NCBI RefSeq assembly: GCF_002021565.1
Contig: NZ_MSZX01000001.1
Span: 310,027-374,026, forward strand
DNA from: Paenibacillus selenitireducens
Lineage (GTDB): Bacteria > Bacillota > Bacilli > Paenibacillales > Paenibacillaceae
DNA length: 64,000 nucleotides
Reading direction: 5' to 3'
This document shows positions 8,126 to 15,399 of the stretch, piece after piece; position 1 is the first letter of the stretch; every line of letters begins with the position of its first letter. A model generated the notes under the pieces. The model did not search any database. It was given only the letters and a program-made list of their open reading frames with translations, and had not been told where the DNA came from. A program made the translations under genes and the position numbers.

Positions 8126-8347
8126 AGAGTTGCTTTTGCTGTGATCATCCCTCTAAGACAAGGGATAGAGGATCATGATAGAGAAATATTGCGTAATGTT
8201 AACTGAGGAACCTGTGTACTTCGGATAGTCCTGTGTAATCGTAGGATGAGCCCTTTTTTGGTAGGATAATCGACTTGATCTTGTTGTGTATGAAGCGTAT
8301 AGTTAGAACATAAACAATTTGATTGCACTTGACGCATGATACAGTTC

Positions 8348-8423
8348 GGGTTCTTAGCTCAGTCGGTAGAGCAGTTGACTCTTAATCATCAGGTCGAGGG
8401 TTCGAACCCCTCAGAACCCACCA
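8348..8423 (+). tRNA. tRNA-Lys (anticodon CTT), CCA encoded
   Basis: A full cloverleaf is readable: acceptor GGGTTCT with AGAACCC, D-arm GCTC...GAGC, anticodon loop CTCTTAA giving anticodon CTT, T-arm GAGGG-TTCGAAC-CCCTC, and encoded CCA at 8421-8423. The anticodon stem has one U-U mismatch (positions 28/42), which is minor. A terminator follows directly, so it is a single-gene unit. Confidence 0.93.
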
Positions 8424-8438
8424 TATATCCTACAAATG

Positions 8439-8462
8439 AAACGGCAGAGATGCCGTTTTTTT
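8439..8462 (+). terminator. Terminator after tRNA-Lys
   Basis: ACGGCA pairs with TGCCGT around GAGA, followed by seven T residues. Confidence 0.85.
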
Positions 8463-8494
8463 AATTGTATATGCAAGCTAAAGGAGTGGTACCT

Positions 8495-8844
8495 GTGGGG
8501 ACGAACATCGTCGCTAACTTGGAAGCCTTGTTACAATCTGTCCCTCAACGATTTCGAGCATTCAAGCTCAGTCTCAGACTGAATCCTTGCGCATAACTCC
8601 GTATAATCAAGATATCTGGGTTGAAACGCAGCAATACGTCGTTGCTCCCCCGGAAGATGTGATTGGACTATGGATTAGCTTGAATCAATCGATCGTTCGC
8701 GTGGTTTCGAACCTGCCAGCAGCCAGTCTGTCACGTGATTGCCAGCTTCCTGACGGGACTAGGGTTACTCTTGAATGGTTGATTCAGGACTACGTTGAAC
8801 ATATGGAACATCACTTGGAGCAGATTTTTGCAGATGTAGCGTAA
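8495..8844 (+). pseudogene. DinB-family protein, internal deletion and frameshift
   Basis: A good AAGGAG site precedes GTG 8495 and the first 25 codons read like a DinB-type protein (NLEALLQSVPQRFRAF), but the frame stops at about 8596. The C-terminal half continues in another frame from about 8587 (ITPYNQDIWVETQQY...TLEWLIQDYVEHMEHHLEQIF), ending at 8844. Compared with the usual family pattern, the central block containing the KW-SKKEILGHL-type motif is missing, roughly 45 residues. DinB-type proteins are four-helix metal-binding enzymes or thiol transferases. This copy should be non-functional. Confidence 0.8.
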
Positions 8845-8874
8845 AGGATGGTGCCTGCACCATCCTTTTTTTAT
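8844..8874 (+). terminator. Terminator after the DinB pseudogene
   Basis: AAGGATGGTG pairs with CACCATCCTT around a four-base loop and is followed by a T-run. Confidence 0.85.
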
Positions 8875-8946
8875 TCTATCGTGGAAAAAAGATGGGGGCG
8901 TATCCGTGCATCTTCATTTTCTTGCCGCGTCAGCATTGTGACGGCA

Positions 8947-9174
8947 TCATTTAGCTTCTCCTGCAGGGAGATCACATCTGCAATAAACCACCTTCGAAGG
9001 ATCGACCCGATACCCTTGATGACGCCGAACGGCATCTAAGTTCTGCCAGGCAACGTGTTGGAACGACACGAGCGGATCAAGATGGGAGGAGACGAATACG
9101 GTGGGGCGATCAGTGGACAACTGGGGGTTGTTTTCGTGCTTTTGTGTGGGATACGCATAAGTGAGGAGAGACAA
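8947..9174 (-). other. Unrecognised open frame, possible gene remnant (75 codons)
   Basis: The minus-strand frame from TTG 9174 reads plausibly like protein (STDRPTVFVSSHLDPLV, NLDAVRRHQGYRVD) and has no close overlap with another gene. It has no ribosome binding site before its start and ends abruptly. I do not recognise the family. It could be the broken end of a lost gene in this decaying stretch, or chance. Confidence 0.25.
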
Positions 9175-9234
9175 GGCATATTACTAGATAGCATTGCGTC
9201 CTGAAATTTCCAAAATCAAGGAGATCCAGCCATC

Positions 9235-10161
9235 ATGATGGATATGAATACGTTAGTAGATGTGATAATTGTCGGCGGAGGACCCGCGGGTCTTAGTGCT
9301 GCACTTCTGTTAGGCCGCTCTTGCCGTCGTGTCGTAGTCATCGACGAGGGGAAAGCAAGGAATCGTCTAACCTACGAATCGCATGGGTATTTAACAAGAG
9401 ACGGGATTAAACCCTCCGAGTTCCGTCAAATTGCGATATCGCAAATGAAGCCGTATTCCAACGTACGTATCGAACAAGATCTTGTTGAGCACGTACAGCA
9501 GGATCAGGGGATTTTTCATACGTTAACCCAGAAGGGGCGATTGTTCAGGTCTAGAAAAATAATTTTTGCGACAGGCATGCAAGATCATCTTCCGCTTATT
9601 CCGGGATTAAAGGAGGTCTATGGCATTTCTGTATTCCCATGCCCCTATTGCGATGGTTGGGAACGCAGGAATGAACCTTTAGCCATATTTGGACAGGGTG
9701 AAAAATTCTTTCACTACGTCAAGACGCTGTATAGTTGGAGCAAAGATTTGGTGGTGCTTACGAATGGAGCTTCCGCCGTCACGGAGCAGGAAAGAGAAGA
9801 GTTGGAAGCTCGGCGGATCGGACTCATCGAAACCGAGATTCGTGACCTGCAGTCTCATGAAGGGATGCTCCATCGGATTGTGTTCCAGGATGGTCAGTCT
9901 CTTCATCGCAAAGGTGGGTTTCTACTCAATACAGGGGCTAGGCAGGCTTCGCGTATCCCCGGAACATTAGGCATTCCCCTGCACGACTCAGGCGGCTACG
10001 TAACAACGAGTGATTACGGTCATACCACCATCGAAGGCGTCTATATTATTGGTGATGCGAAAAACGCTTTTACGGGATTAATTGGTGCCGCGCGCGATGG
10101 GTATTACATCGGAGAATTGATTAATAAAGATCTGATTGAAGATGACTGGGAGCAGATATAA
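9235..10161 (+). CDS. Thioredoxin-reductase-like FAD/NAD(P)-dependent oxidoreductase, 308 aa
   Basis: An FAD-binding dinucleotide fold is present at residues 8-35 (VIIVGGGPAGLSAALLLGR). A redox-active CPYCDGWE motif lies near residue 140, in the position of CATCDG of thioredoxin reductases, and a C-terminal GVYIIGDA FAD motif near 275. The CPYC variant is like that of the GliT/thioredoxin-reductase-like dithiol oxidase group rather than classical TrxB, so the substrate is probably a small dithiol or an unknown disulfide. AAGGAGA lies about 12 bases before the ATG. It is flanked on both sides by pseudogenes. Confidence 0.85.
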   Translation: MMDMNTLVDVIIVGGGPAGLSAALLLGRSCRRVVVIDEGKARNRLTYESHGYLTRDGIKPSEFRQIAISQMKPYSNVRIEQDLVEHVQQDQGIFHTLTQKGRLFRSRKIIFATGMQDHLPLIPGLKEVYGISVFPCPYCDGWERRNEPLAIFGQGEKFFHYVKTLYSWSKDLVVLTNGASAVTEQEREELEARRIGLIETEIRDLQSHEGMLHRIVFQDGQSLHRKGGFLLNTGARQASRIPGTLGIPLHDSGGYVTTSDYGHTTIEGVYIIGDAKNAFTGLIGAARDGYYIGELINKDLIEDDWEQI

Positions 10162-10542
10162 ACCTAGGAACCAATCGATCGATTTTTTTACGAAGATAGG
10201 CTTTGAATTCATTGCCCAATTCACCGATGAGGATGCAACATGTATGGTCATTAGTGACAGCATTTTTGTAATGTTGCTCGTGGAAGGCTATTTTAGAACG
10301 TTTACCAATAAAGAGATTTCTGATACATCGAAGAGTACTGAATTCATTTTGGCGCTTTCCCCCGACAGCAGAGAACAGGTGGATGAGATCGTAAATCGGG
10401 CTTTTGCGGCTGGCGGCCAGGCGTCCAGATGTCCAACGGTCCGGTAGATCACGGCTTTATGTACGGATGGAGCTTTCAGGATATCGATGGTCATCTATGG
10501 GAAGTCATGTACATGGATGAAAGTGCAGTGAATCCAGTGTAA
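10162..10542 (+). pseudogene. VOC-family protein remnant, N-terminal loss and frameshift
   Basis: The reading frame starting within the end of the preceding gene gives NQSIDFFTKIGFEFIAQFTDEDAT...FTNKEISDTSKSTE...EQVDEIVNRAFAAGG, clearly homologous to the intact VOC protein at 7540-7953. It lacks the first beta strand and has no start codon or binding site of its own. A frameshift near 10427-10440 moves the C-terminus (HGFMYGWSFQDIDGHLWEVMYMD) to another frame, which ends at 10542. It is a decayed paralogue. Confidence 0.8.
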
Positions 10543-10553
10543 GAGATCACGGG

Positions 10554-10582
10554 AACGCTTGAGTAATCAAGCGTTTTTTTAG
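10554..10582 (+). terminator. Rho-independent terminator
   Basis: AACGCTTGA pairs with TCAAGCGTT around GTAA and is followed by a run of seven T. Confidence 0.85.
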
Positions 10583-10597
10583 CATAATCGAATAGTG

Positions 10598-10798
10598 AAT
10601 TTTATCGTCAGGTCCGGAAACGGCGAGACGAAAAAAAGGCAATCATGGCAAACAGCCCACCTTATGCTGCGTATGGTTTATGCAGTGATGAGAGACAAAA
10701 CCGAATACAAAGAAATAGACGTGCATAGTGGTACGTCTCAAGAAAAACAACTCAAGTATTACTTAAAGCAAATACAGGCAATGGATTTTGGGTTTTGA
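10598..10798 (+). mobile_element. IS110/IS116-like transposase C-terminal remnant, frameshifted
   Basis: Two frames together read FYRQVRKRRDEKKAIMA, then TAHLMLRMVYAVMRDKTEYKEI, which resembles the C-terminal end of IS110-family transposases (basic stretch, then an A-x-x-ML-x-x-VY-x-ML pattern). A single-base frameshift lies near 10644. Nothing of the catalytic N-terminus is present, and I cannot see element ends. The family call is from pattern only. Confidence 0.45.
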
Positions 10799-10890
10799 TA
10801 TTTAGATTAGCAACCAAGAAGTCGGCGAATTTTAAAAAAAAGAATTAGCTGGACCAAGGGAGGGTAGAGTGCAGGGAACCGAGCGAGAAA

Positions 10891-11076
10891 TGAACGGACA
10901 CAGGAGACCTTAATGAGGCCAAAAGCACTCAAAATGCAGGGTGAACGGACACAGATGCACTTATCATGCTAAACATAAGCTATATACTCATGATTCGAAT
11001 GGAATAAGGGCATCTGTGTCCGCAACAACGGCTAATCTATAAGCATAGTAAACAATAAGGTCTCTCGTGTCCGTTA
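10891..11076. repeat. Nested imperfect palindrome of GAACGGACACAG-type units
   Basis: Four related 20-22 base units occur: two forward at 10891-10912 and 10943-10964, two reversed at 11004-11023 and 11055-11076. Unit 1 is complementary to unit 4 (CGGACACagGAGACCTTA type) and unit 2 to unit 3 (CGGACACAGATG type). The whole can therefore fold into one long two-tier hairpin with a loop of about 40 bases. No coding frame is present. Repeats with this core are, as I recall, widespread between Paenibacillus genes. Confidence 0.6.
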
Positions 11077-11492
11077 TACAAAGAGCTTGTATAATTTGCC
11101 AAGATTTCGTATCTAAGACAGCTGGAACTGAAACATCAACCCATCGCTCCTATCCACCAACGTATAGGTTCACACAATAAAGGACCGTCGGGCGATCCCC
11201 ATCTTTCTAGCACCAGTATAGTCAAATTAAGTTGCTTTTATTTTCGTAAAAACTACCTTGCTTTCGAAGTGAGTTTTGCAAACAAAACTTGTAGGTCGCT
11301 CATTTTCGGATGGACCGAGGCTAGAGGCCGTTTCATTTCCAGCGAACGCTATATGTATTTTTCGGAAGAAATGAACTAGCACCATCTGCTTGCTCTTCCT
11401 GTTATACTTGTGAATAGGATGAATTTTTCGCTAACTGGAGGGGCAAGGAGCATGGATACTCCGGTGAATATATAGAGAAGGGATCAAACCTA
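11077..11492. other. Non-coding gap, no gene seen
   Basis: About 415 bases between the palindrome and the LysR gene contain no frame with a binding site and no clear structure. A TTATACTTG element near 11402 could be part of the LysR promoter, but no good -35 box is evident. Confidence 0.4.
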
Positions 11493-12413
11493 GTGACTCT
11501 GCAACAATTGAAATATGTCATTGAGATTGCGAATCGCGGCTCGATGAACGAAGCGGCCAAACGGTTGTTTATTTCGCAACCGAGTCTCTCGAACGCGATC
11601 CGGGATTTGGAGGAAGAACTTCGGATCACGATTTTTGAACGCACGAATAAAGGAATCACACTGACGACAGAAGGGGCAGAGTTTCTAGGCTACGCCCGTC
11701 AGGTCGTCGAACAGGCTGAATTGCTTGAGAATCGGTACTTGGATGCCCCGCCATCACCGCAGCATTTCGCTGTCTCGACGCAGCATTATGCATTTGCAGT
11801 GAACGCCTTTGTGCAGCTCGTTCGCGAGTATGGTCAGGATGAATATGAGTTCGCGTTGCACGAAACGAAGACTTACGAAATTATCGAGGATGTTAAAAGT
11901 TTGCGAAGCGAAATCGGGATTTTATACCTGAACGAATTCAATTCCAAAGTGATCAATAAGTTATTAAAAGCTGCTAACTTGCAGTTCCACAGCTTATTTA
12001 CCGCCAAACCGCATATCTTCATCAGTATTCATAACCCGCTGGCTAAGCAATCGATCGTGACGATTGACCAGCTGCATCACTATCCTTACCTCTCCTTTGA
12101 GCAAGGTGAATATAATTCATTTCACTTTTCCGAGGAAATTCTAAGCACCTTGTCGCATCCTAAAAGCATTCGTGTAAATGATCGGGCAACGCTCTTTAAT
12201 CTGTTGATCGGACTGAATGGATATACGATATCCACCGGGGTGCTTAGCGCGGATTTGAACGGCAATGAAATTATCCCTGTTCCGCTGGATTGTGATGAAA
12301 CCATCAATGTTGGATGGATCAATCAGAAGAATGCGACCCTCTCCAAGCTTGCTTCGGCGTATATTGAAGCCCTTCAGCAGGCGACGGCGAATAAGGAATT
12401 GGATTTAGGGTAA
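11493..12413 (+). CDS. LysR family transcriptional regulator, 306 aa
   Basis: A winged helix-turn-helix is present at residues 1-60 (LQQLKYVIEIANRGSMNEAAKRLFISQPSLSNAIRDLEEEL), followed by the linker helix and a two-lobed periplasmic-binding-like effector domain from about residue 90. The start is GTG 11493, with GAGAAGGG ahead. The length is normal. No divergent target gene lies upstream, so its regulon is not indicated by position; the convergent neighbour is the superoxide dismutase gene. Confidence 0.9.
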   Translation: MTLQQLKYVIEIANRGSMNEAAKRLFISQPSLSNAIRDLEEELRITIFERTNKGITLTTEGAEFLGYARQVVEQAELLENRYLDAPPSPQHFAVSTQHYAFAVNAFVQLVREYGQDEYEFALHETKTYEIIEDVKSLRSEIGILYLNEFNSKVINKLLKAANLQFHSLFTAKPHIFISIHNPLAKQSIVTIDQLHHYPYLSFEQGEYNSFHFSEEILSTLSHPKSIRVNDRATLFNLLIGLNGYTISTGVLSADLNGNEIIPVPLDCDETINVGWINQKNATLSKLASAYIEALQQATANKELDLG

Positions 12414-12426
12414 CAAACATCAACAC

Positions 12427-12463
12427 AAAAACTGGCATAACGAGTTTCGTTATGCCAGTTTTT
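12427..12463. terminator. Bidirectional terminator between lysR and sodC
   Basis: AAAAACTGGCATAACGA pairs almost perfectly with TCGTTATGCCAGTTTTT around a short loop, with A-run and T-run on the two sides. Confidence 0.88.
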
Positions 12464-12465
12464 GT

Positions 12466-13035
12466 TCATTTAATGACGGCGCAGCCAATTCGGTTACCGG
12501 AGTTCCCGGACGGATTTGTGTGCATATCATCTGGATCTTCGTGGATCACGAGCGCCGTTCCTCCTTCTTTTAGGAGGGAGTTGGACACACCTTTTTGCAA
12601 GGTCACCGTTGTAAGGACGAATTGTGCTTCCGCTTTTCCATTGGGTCCAGCAACAAGGTTCGAGAGATCACCAGCGTGCTCCCCATTGACGTTGTCGTAT
12701 CCATGCTCTTTGCCCGACGGATTGAAATGTGCCCCTGCAGTTTTGAAATCGGGTGCTTCACATAACCCGGTTTCATGGACATGGATGCCATGCAATCCTG
12801 GTTTGAGCCCCGTAGCGACCACATCGATCTGGACACCTTTGGCAAGCTGCGTGAACTTGGCTGTGCCCATTTTGGTTCCTTTACCGTTGATAATATCACT
12901 AGTAATCGGTTGATGAGTAGTTAAGGAAGATTCATTTGCTGCGGATACGGATACGGGGAGAGCTTTATCTTCACACCCCAACACGATCATGAACAACAAC
13001 GGTACGACAAATAGAGAAATACTTCGTAAATTCAT
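12466..13035 (-). CDS. sodC: Cu/Zn superoxide dismutase, lipoprotein, 189 aa
   Basis: The start is ATG 13035, preceded by GGAGGG; the longer frame has no site. An N-terminal signal with a lipobox (FMIVLGC) anchors it outside the membrane. The SOD fold shows the metal ligands: HVH (copper), HFNP bridging His, KEH, GEH and the following Asp (zinc), and VIHE (fourth copper His). The Cys pair in GLCEAP and IGCAVI forms the usual disulfide. From memory, the B. subtilis homologue YojM lacks two copper ligands, whereas all appear present here, so the enzyme should be active: 2 superoxide to oxygen plus peroxide. Confidence 0.9.
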   Translation of the reverse strand: MNLRSISLFVVPLLFMIVLGCEDKALPVSVSAANESSLTTHQPITSDIINGKGTKMGTAKFTQLAKGVQIDVVATGLKPGLHGIHVHETGLCEAPDFKTAGAHFNPSGKEHGYDNVNGEHAGDLSNLVAGPNGKAEAQFVLTTVTLQKGVSNSLLKEGGTALVIHEDPDDMHTNPSGNSGNRIGCAVIK

Positions 13036-13101
13036 GGTTACCCTCCAATTCATAAGCCCTATTGGCTTATACTTATTTATTCCCAATATTCCACGATGCA
13101 A

Positions 13102-13269
13102 TCATTTCTTCTCTAGTATTTGTGAATAAGATGAACCAACTCTCGTATAGGCCATGACACCTTGTATTTGCACGCGAATGAGACTCGAGGAAGATGCTGC
13201 ATCATACCCGTGTCTGCGCATTAGTTCAACAGCGAGCTTTTCCTCGAAAAAATCGAGGAAGTCTCGCAT
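13102..13269 (-). CDS. Possible small protein or remnant, 55 aa
   Basis: The frame from ATG 13269 encodes MRDFLDFFEEKLAVELM...AYTRVGSSYSQILEKK, with protein-like composition. It lies on the sodC strand, 66 bases before that gene. There is no ribosome binding site, and a stop lies just upstream in frame, so it may be the remains of a longer gene. I recognise no family. The rest of the 13036-13378 gap holds no other candidate. Confidence 0.25.
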   Translation of the reverse strand: MRDFLDFFEEKLAVELMRRHGYDAASSSSLIRVQIQGVMAYTRVGSSYSQILEKK

Positions 13270-13378
13270 ATTTAGGTTGAATGTACTTTAAATGTACTTT
13301 ATCGGGCCCCTCGATTTTTGTCTGGATGCTTTTCTCATCGAAAGAAGCTTCAGCATATGTCGAGACCACGGTAAATAA

Positions 13379-13409
13379 AAAGCCCTTCGTGCTTAGCACG
13401 AAGGGCTTT
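13379..13409. terminator. Terminator of the LplC-like permease gene
   Basis: AAAGCCCTTCGTGC pairs perfectly with GCACGAAGGGCTTT around TTA, six bases beyond the permease stop on the minus strand. Confidence 0.88.
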
Positions 13410-13414
13410 GAGTT

Positions 13415-14284
13415 CTATTCTTTTACTGCGCCGATGACAATTCCTTTGACGAAGAAACGCTGAAGGAATGGATAGACGAGTAGAATCGGTAAGGCACCGA
13501 TAAAGATCTGCGAAGCACGGAGGGTTCGTTCCGATTTAGCAACAAAAGACGGATCGAACTTCGTCATATCGTGTTGCACGATAATGGTCTGCATAAAGCT
13601 GGCAAGCGGCAGTCTCTCTGCGTCTTTGATATAGATCAGACCGTCGAAATAGGCATTCCAGTGACCTACCATGATAAAGAGAGAGACCGTAGCGATCGCA
13701 GGTAATGAAATCGGTAGAAAAATTTTGACAAAGGTTCGTAAATATCCGGCACCATCGATAAAGGCTGCTTCTTCGAGCTCTTTCGGAACAGCGCGGAAGA
13801 AGTTCAACAGCAGGATGATGTTATACACCCCAACCAACCCCGGAAGAATGAGCGCCAAGAGCGTATTCATGAGTCCGAGCTTCAGGATCAGGATATAACC
13901 TGGAATGAGTCCGCCGCTGAATAACATCGTGATGACAAAATACCAAAGGTAGATGTTGCGCGCACGAAATACGCGAGCTTCTTTAGATAGCGCATAGGCA
14001 GCAACCGTATTGACGATCATGGCGAGTGCCGTTCCCAGTACGGTTCGTTCGACAGAGACCCATAGGGAGGAAAGAAAATTGGTATTGTCAAACGTCTTCG
14101 CGTAGGCTTCTAATGTAAACCCGATAGGCCAGAAGGTCACAAGCCCTGCGTTGGCAGGAGCGGAGGAGCTTAAGGATACCATCAATAGATGCACCATCGG
14201 CAGCAGGCAAAGGATCGAGATGACACTTAACAGGACATAGTTGAAAATCGAAAAAATTCGATAGGGTATTGTTTTGTGATACAT
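13415..14284 (-). CDS. CUT1 carbohydrate ABC importer permease (LplC/YtcP-like), 289 aa
   Basis: Six transmembrane segments are visible, with the MalG/LplC-type inner-membrane loop EAA motif (EEAAFIDGAGYLRTFVKIFLP) near residue 190 and the typical C-terminus FVKGIVIGAVKE. It lies 20 bases after the LplB-like gene on the same strand. Together they form the membrane channel for a sugar or oligosaccharide importer. The binding protein (18930-20609) and control genes are encoded divergently. No ATPase gene is nearby; in this subfamily a shared MsmX-type ATPase usually powers import. Confidence 0.88.
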   Translation of the reverse strand: MYHKTIPYRIFSIFNYVLLSVISILCLLPMVHLLMVSLSSSAPANAGLVTFWPIGFTLEAYAKTFDNTNFLSSLWVSVERTVLGTALAMIVNTVAAYALSKEARVFRARNIYLWYFVITMLFSGGLIPGYILILKLGLMNTLLALILPGLVGVYNIILLLNFFRAVPKELEEAAFIDGAGYLRTFVKIFLPISLPAIATVSLFIMVGHWNAYFDGLIYIKDAERLPLASFMQTIIVQHDMTKFDPSFVAKSERTLRASQIFIGALPILLVYPFLQRFFVKGIVIGAVKE

Positions 14285-14304
14285 GTGAAGTCATCCTTTC
14301 CTTT

Positions 14305-15255
14305 CTAGAAAATCCGATATCCGGCGAATCGATAGGCGAGACGATAGGATATGACGATTAAGATTAAGCTGATCGCTGATTTGAATAAGCCAACAGCTGT
14401 TGCGAAGCTGAATTGTCCCGTCAATAGCCCTTCACGATAGACGAAGGTGTCGATAATATCGCCTTGCTGATAAATGAGCGGGTTATATAAGTTGAAGATC
14501 TGGTCAAAATTCGCGTTCAACACATTACCTAGCGCCAAAGTTGCGACGACGATCGCCATAGGGACGAGCGCAGGGATTGTGATGTGTGTCGTCTGCTTCC
14601 ATCGAGATGCACCGTCCACTTCAGCGGCTTCATACAAAGAAGGATTAATACCGGCCAGAGCCGCCAAAAAGATGATCGTATTAAATCCGAATTCTTTCCA
14701 GACATCACTGACGATGATCGTAATCCGGAACCAAGTCCCGTCGCCCAAGAAGAAAATGGGTTTGATGCCGAACAAATTTGTGAGGAGCTGGTTAATGATC
14801 CCGGTCTGGGCGAGCATATCAATCAGAATCCCTGCAAGCGTGACCCAGGATAGAAAATGCGGCAAGTAGACTAGCGTTTGAATGGAACGCTTGAAGCCCA
14901 TGTTGCGAACCTCATTCAACAGTAAGGCAAATATGAATGGGATGATTAAGTTCATGACGATCTTGGTACACGCGAAGAAGAGGGTATTCAAAGTGATTTT
15001 TATGAAATATTCATTCTCAGCCATGTAGCGAAAATGCTTCAGCCCGACCCAAGGAGATCCCGTGATTCCAAGTCCAGCCTTATAATCTTGAAAGGCCATG
15101 ACGATACCCGTCATGGGAACATAAGAAAAAATAAATACCAGAATTGCCGCCGGCAGCACCATCAAATGAAGCATCCAAGGGGATCGTTTGCTTTTTTTTC
15201 GGTTGGGTTGCTGGCTGGTAGGGAGGGTTACTTGTTGTCCCGTATTTGCGTCCAT
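14305..15255 (-). CDS. CUT1 carbohydrate ABC importer permease (LplB/YteP-like), 316 aa
   Basis: The start is taken as ATG 15255 because GGGTGAG lies 6 bases upstream; an upstream in-frame ATG at 15273 is possible. A basic N-terminus is followed by six membrane segments and the EAA loop (YEAAEVDGASRWKQTTHITIPAL) near residue 215. The family (LplB, YteP) imports complex oligosaccharides, for example pectin fragments by YteP. It is first in a two-gene operon with the LplC-like permease and divergent from the sensor kinase gene 145 bases away. Confidence 0.87.
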   Translation of the reverse strand: MDANTGQQVTLPTSQQPNRKKSKRSPWMLHLMVLPAAILVFIFSYVPMTGIVMAFQDYKAGLGITGSPWVGLKHFRYMAENEYFIKITLNTLFFACTKIVMNLIIPFIFALLLNEVRNMGFKRSIQTLVYLPHFLSWVTLAGILIDMLAQTGIINQLLTNLFGIKPIFFLGDGTWFRITIIVSDVWKEFGFNTIIFLAALAGINPSLYEAAEVDGASRWKQTTHITIPALVPMAIVVATLALGNVLNANFDQIFNLYNPLIYQQGDIIDTFVYREGLLTGQFSFATAVGLFKSAISLILIVISYRLAYRFAGYRIF

Positions 15256-15399
15256 AAATCTCACCCGTTTCATAAAATTGAATTGTGGAATATAATTATC
15301 TCTGCTATATATAGTAGCAAGCAGGACTACTGCGGGACTATATGACATTGTTAGGATGGATAGGGTTTTGTTAGGAAACATCCGTTGGGGGAATAAAAG

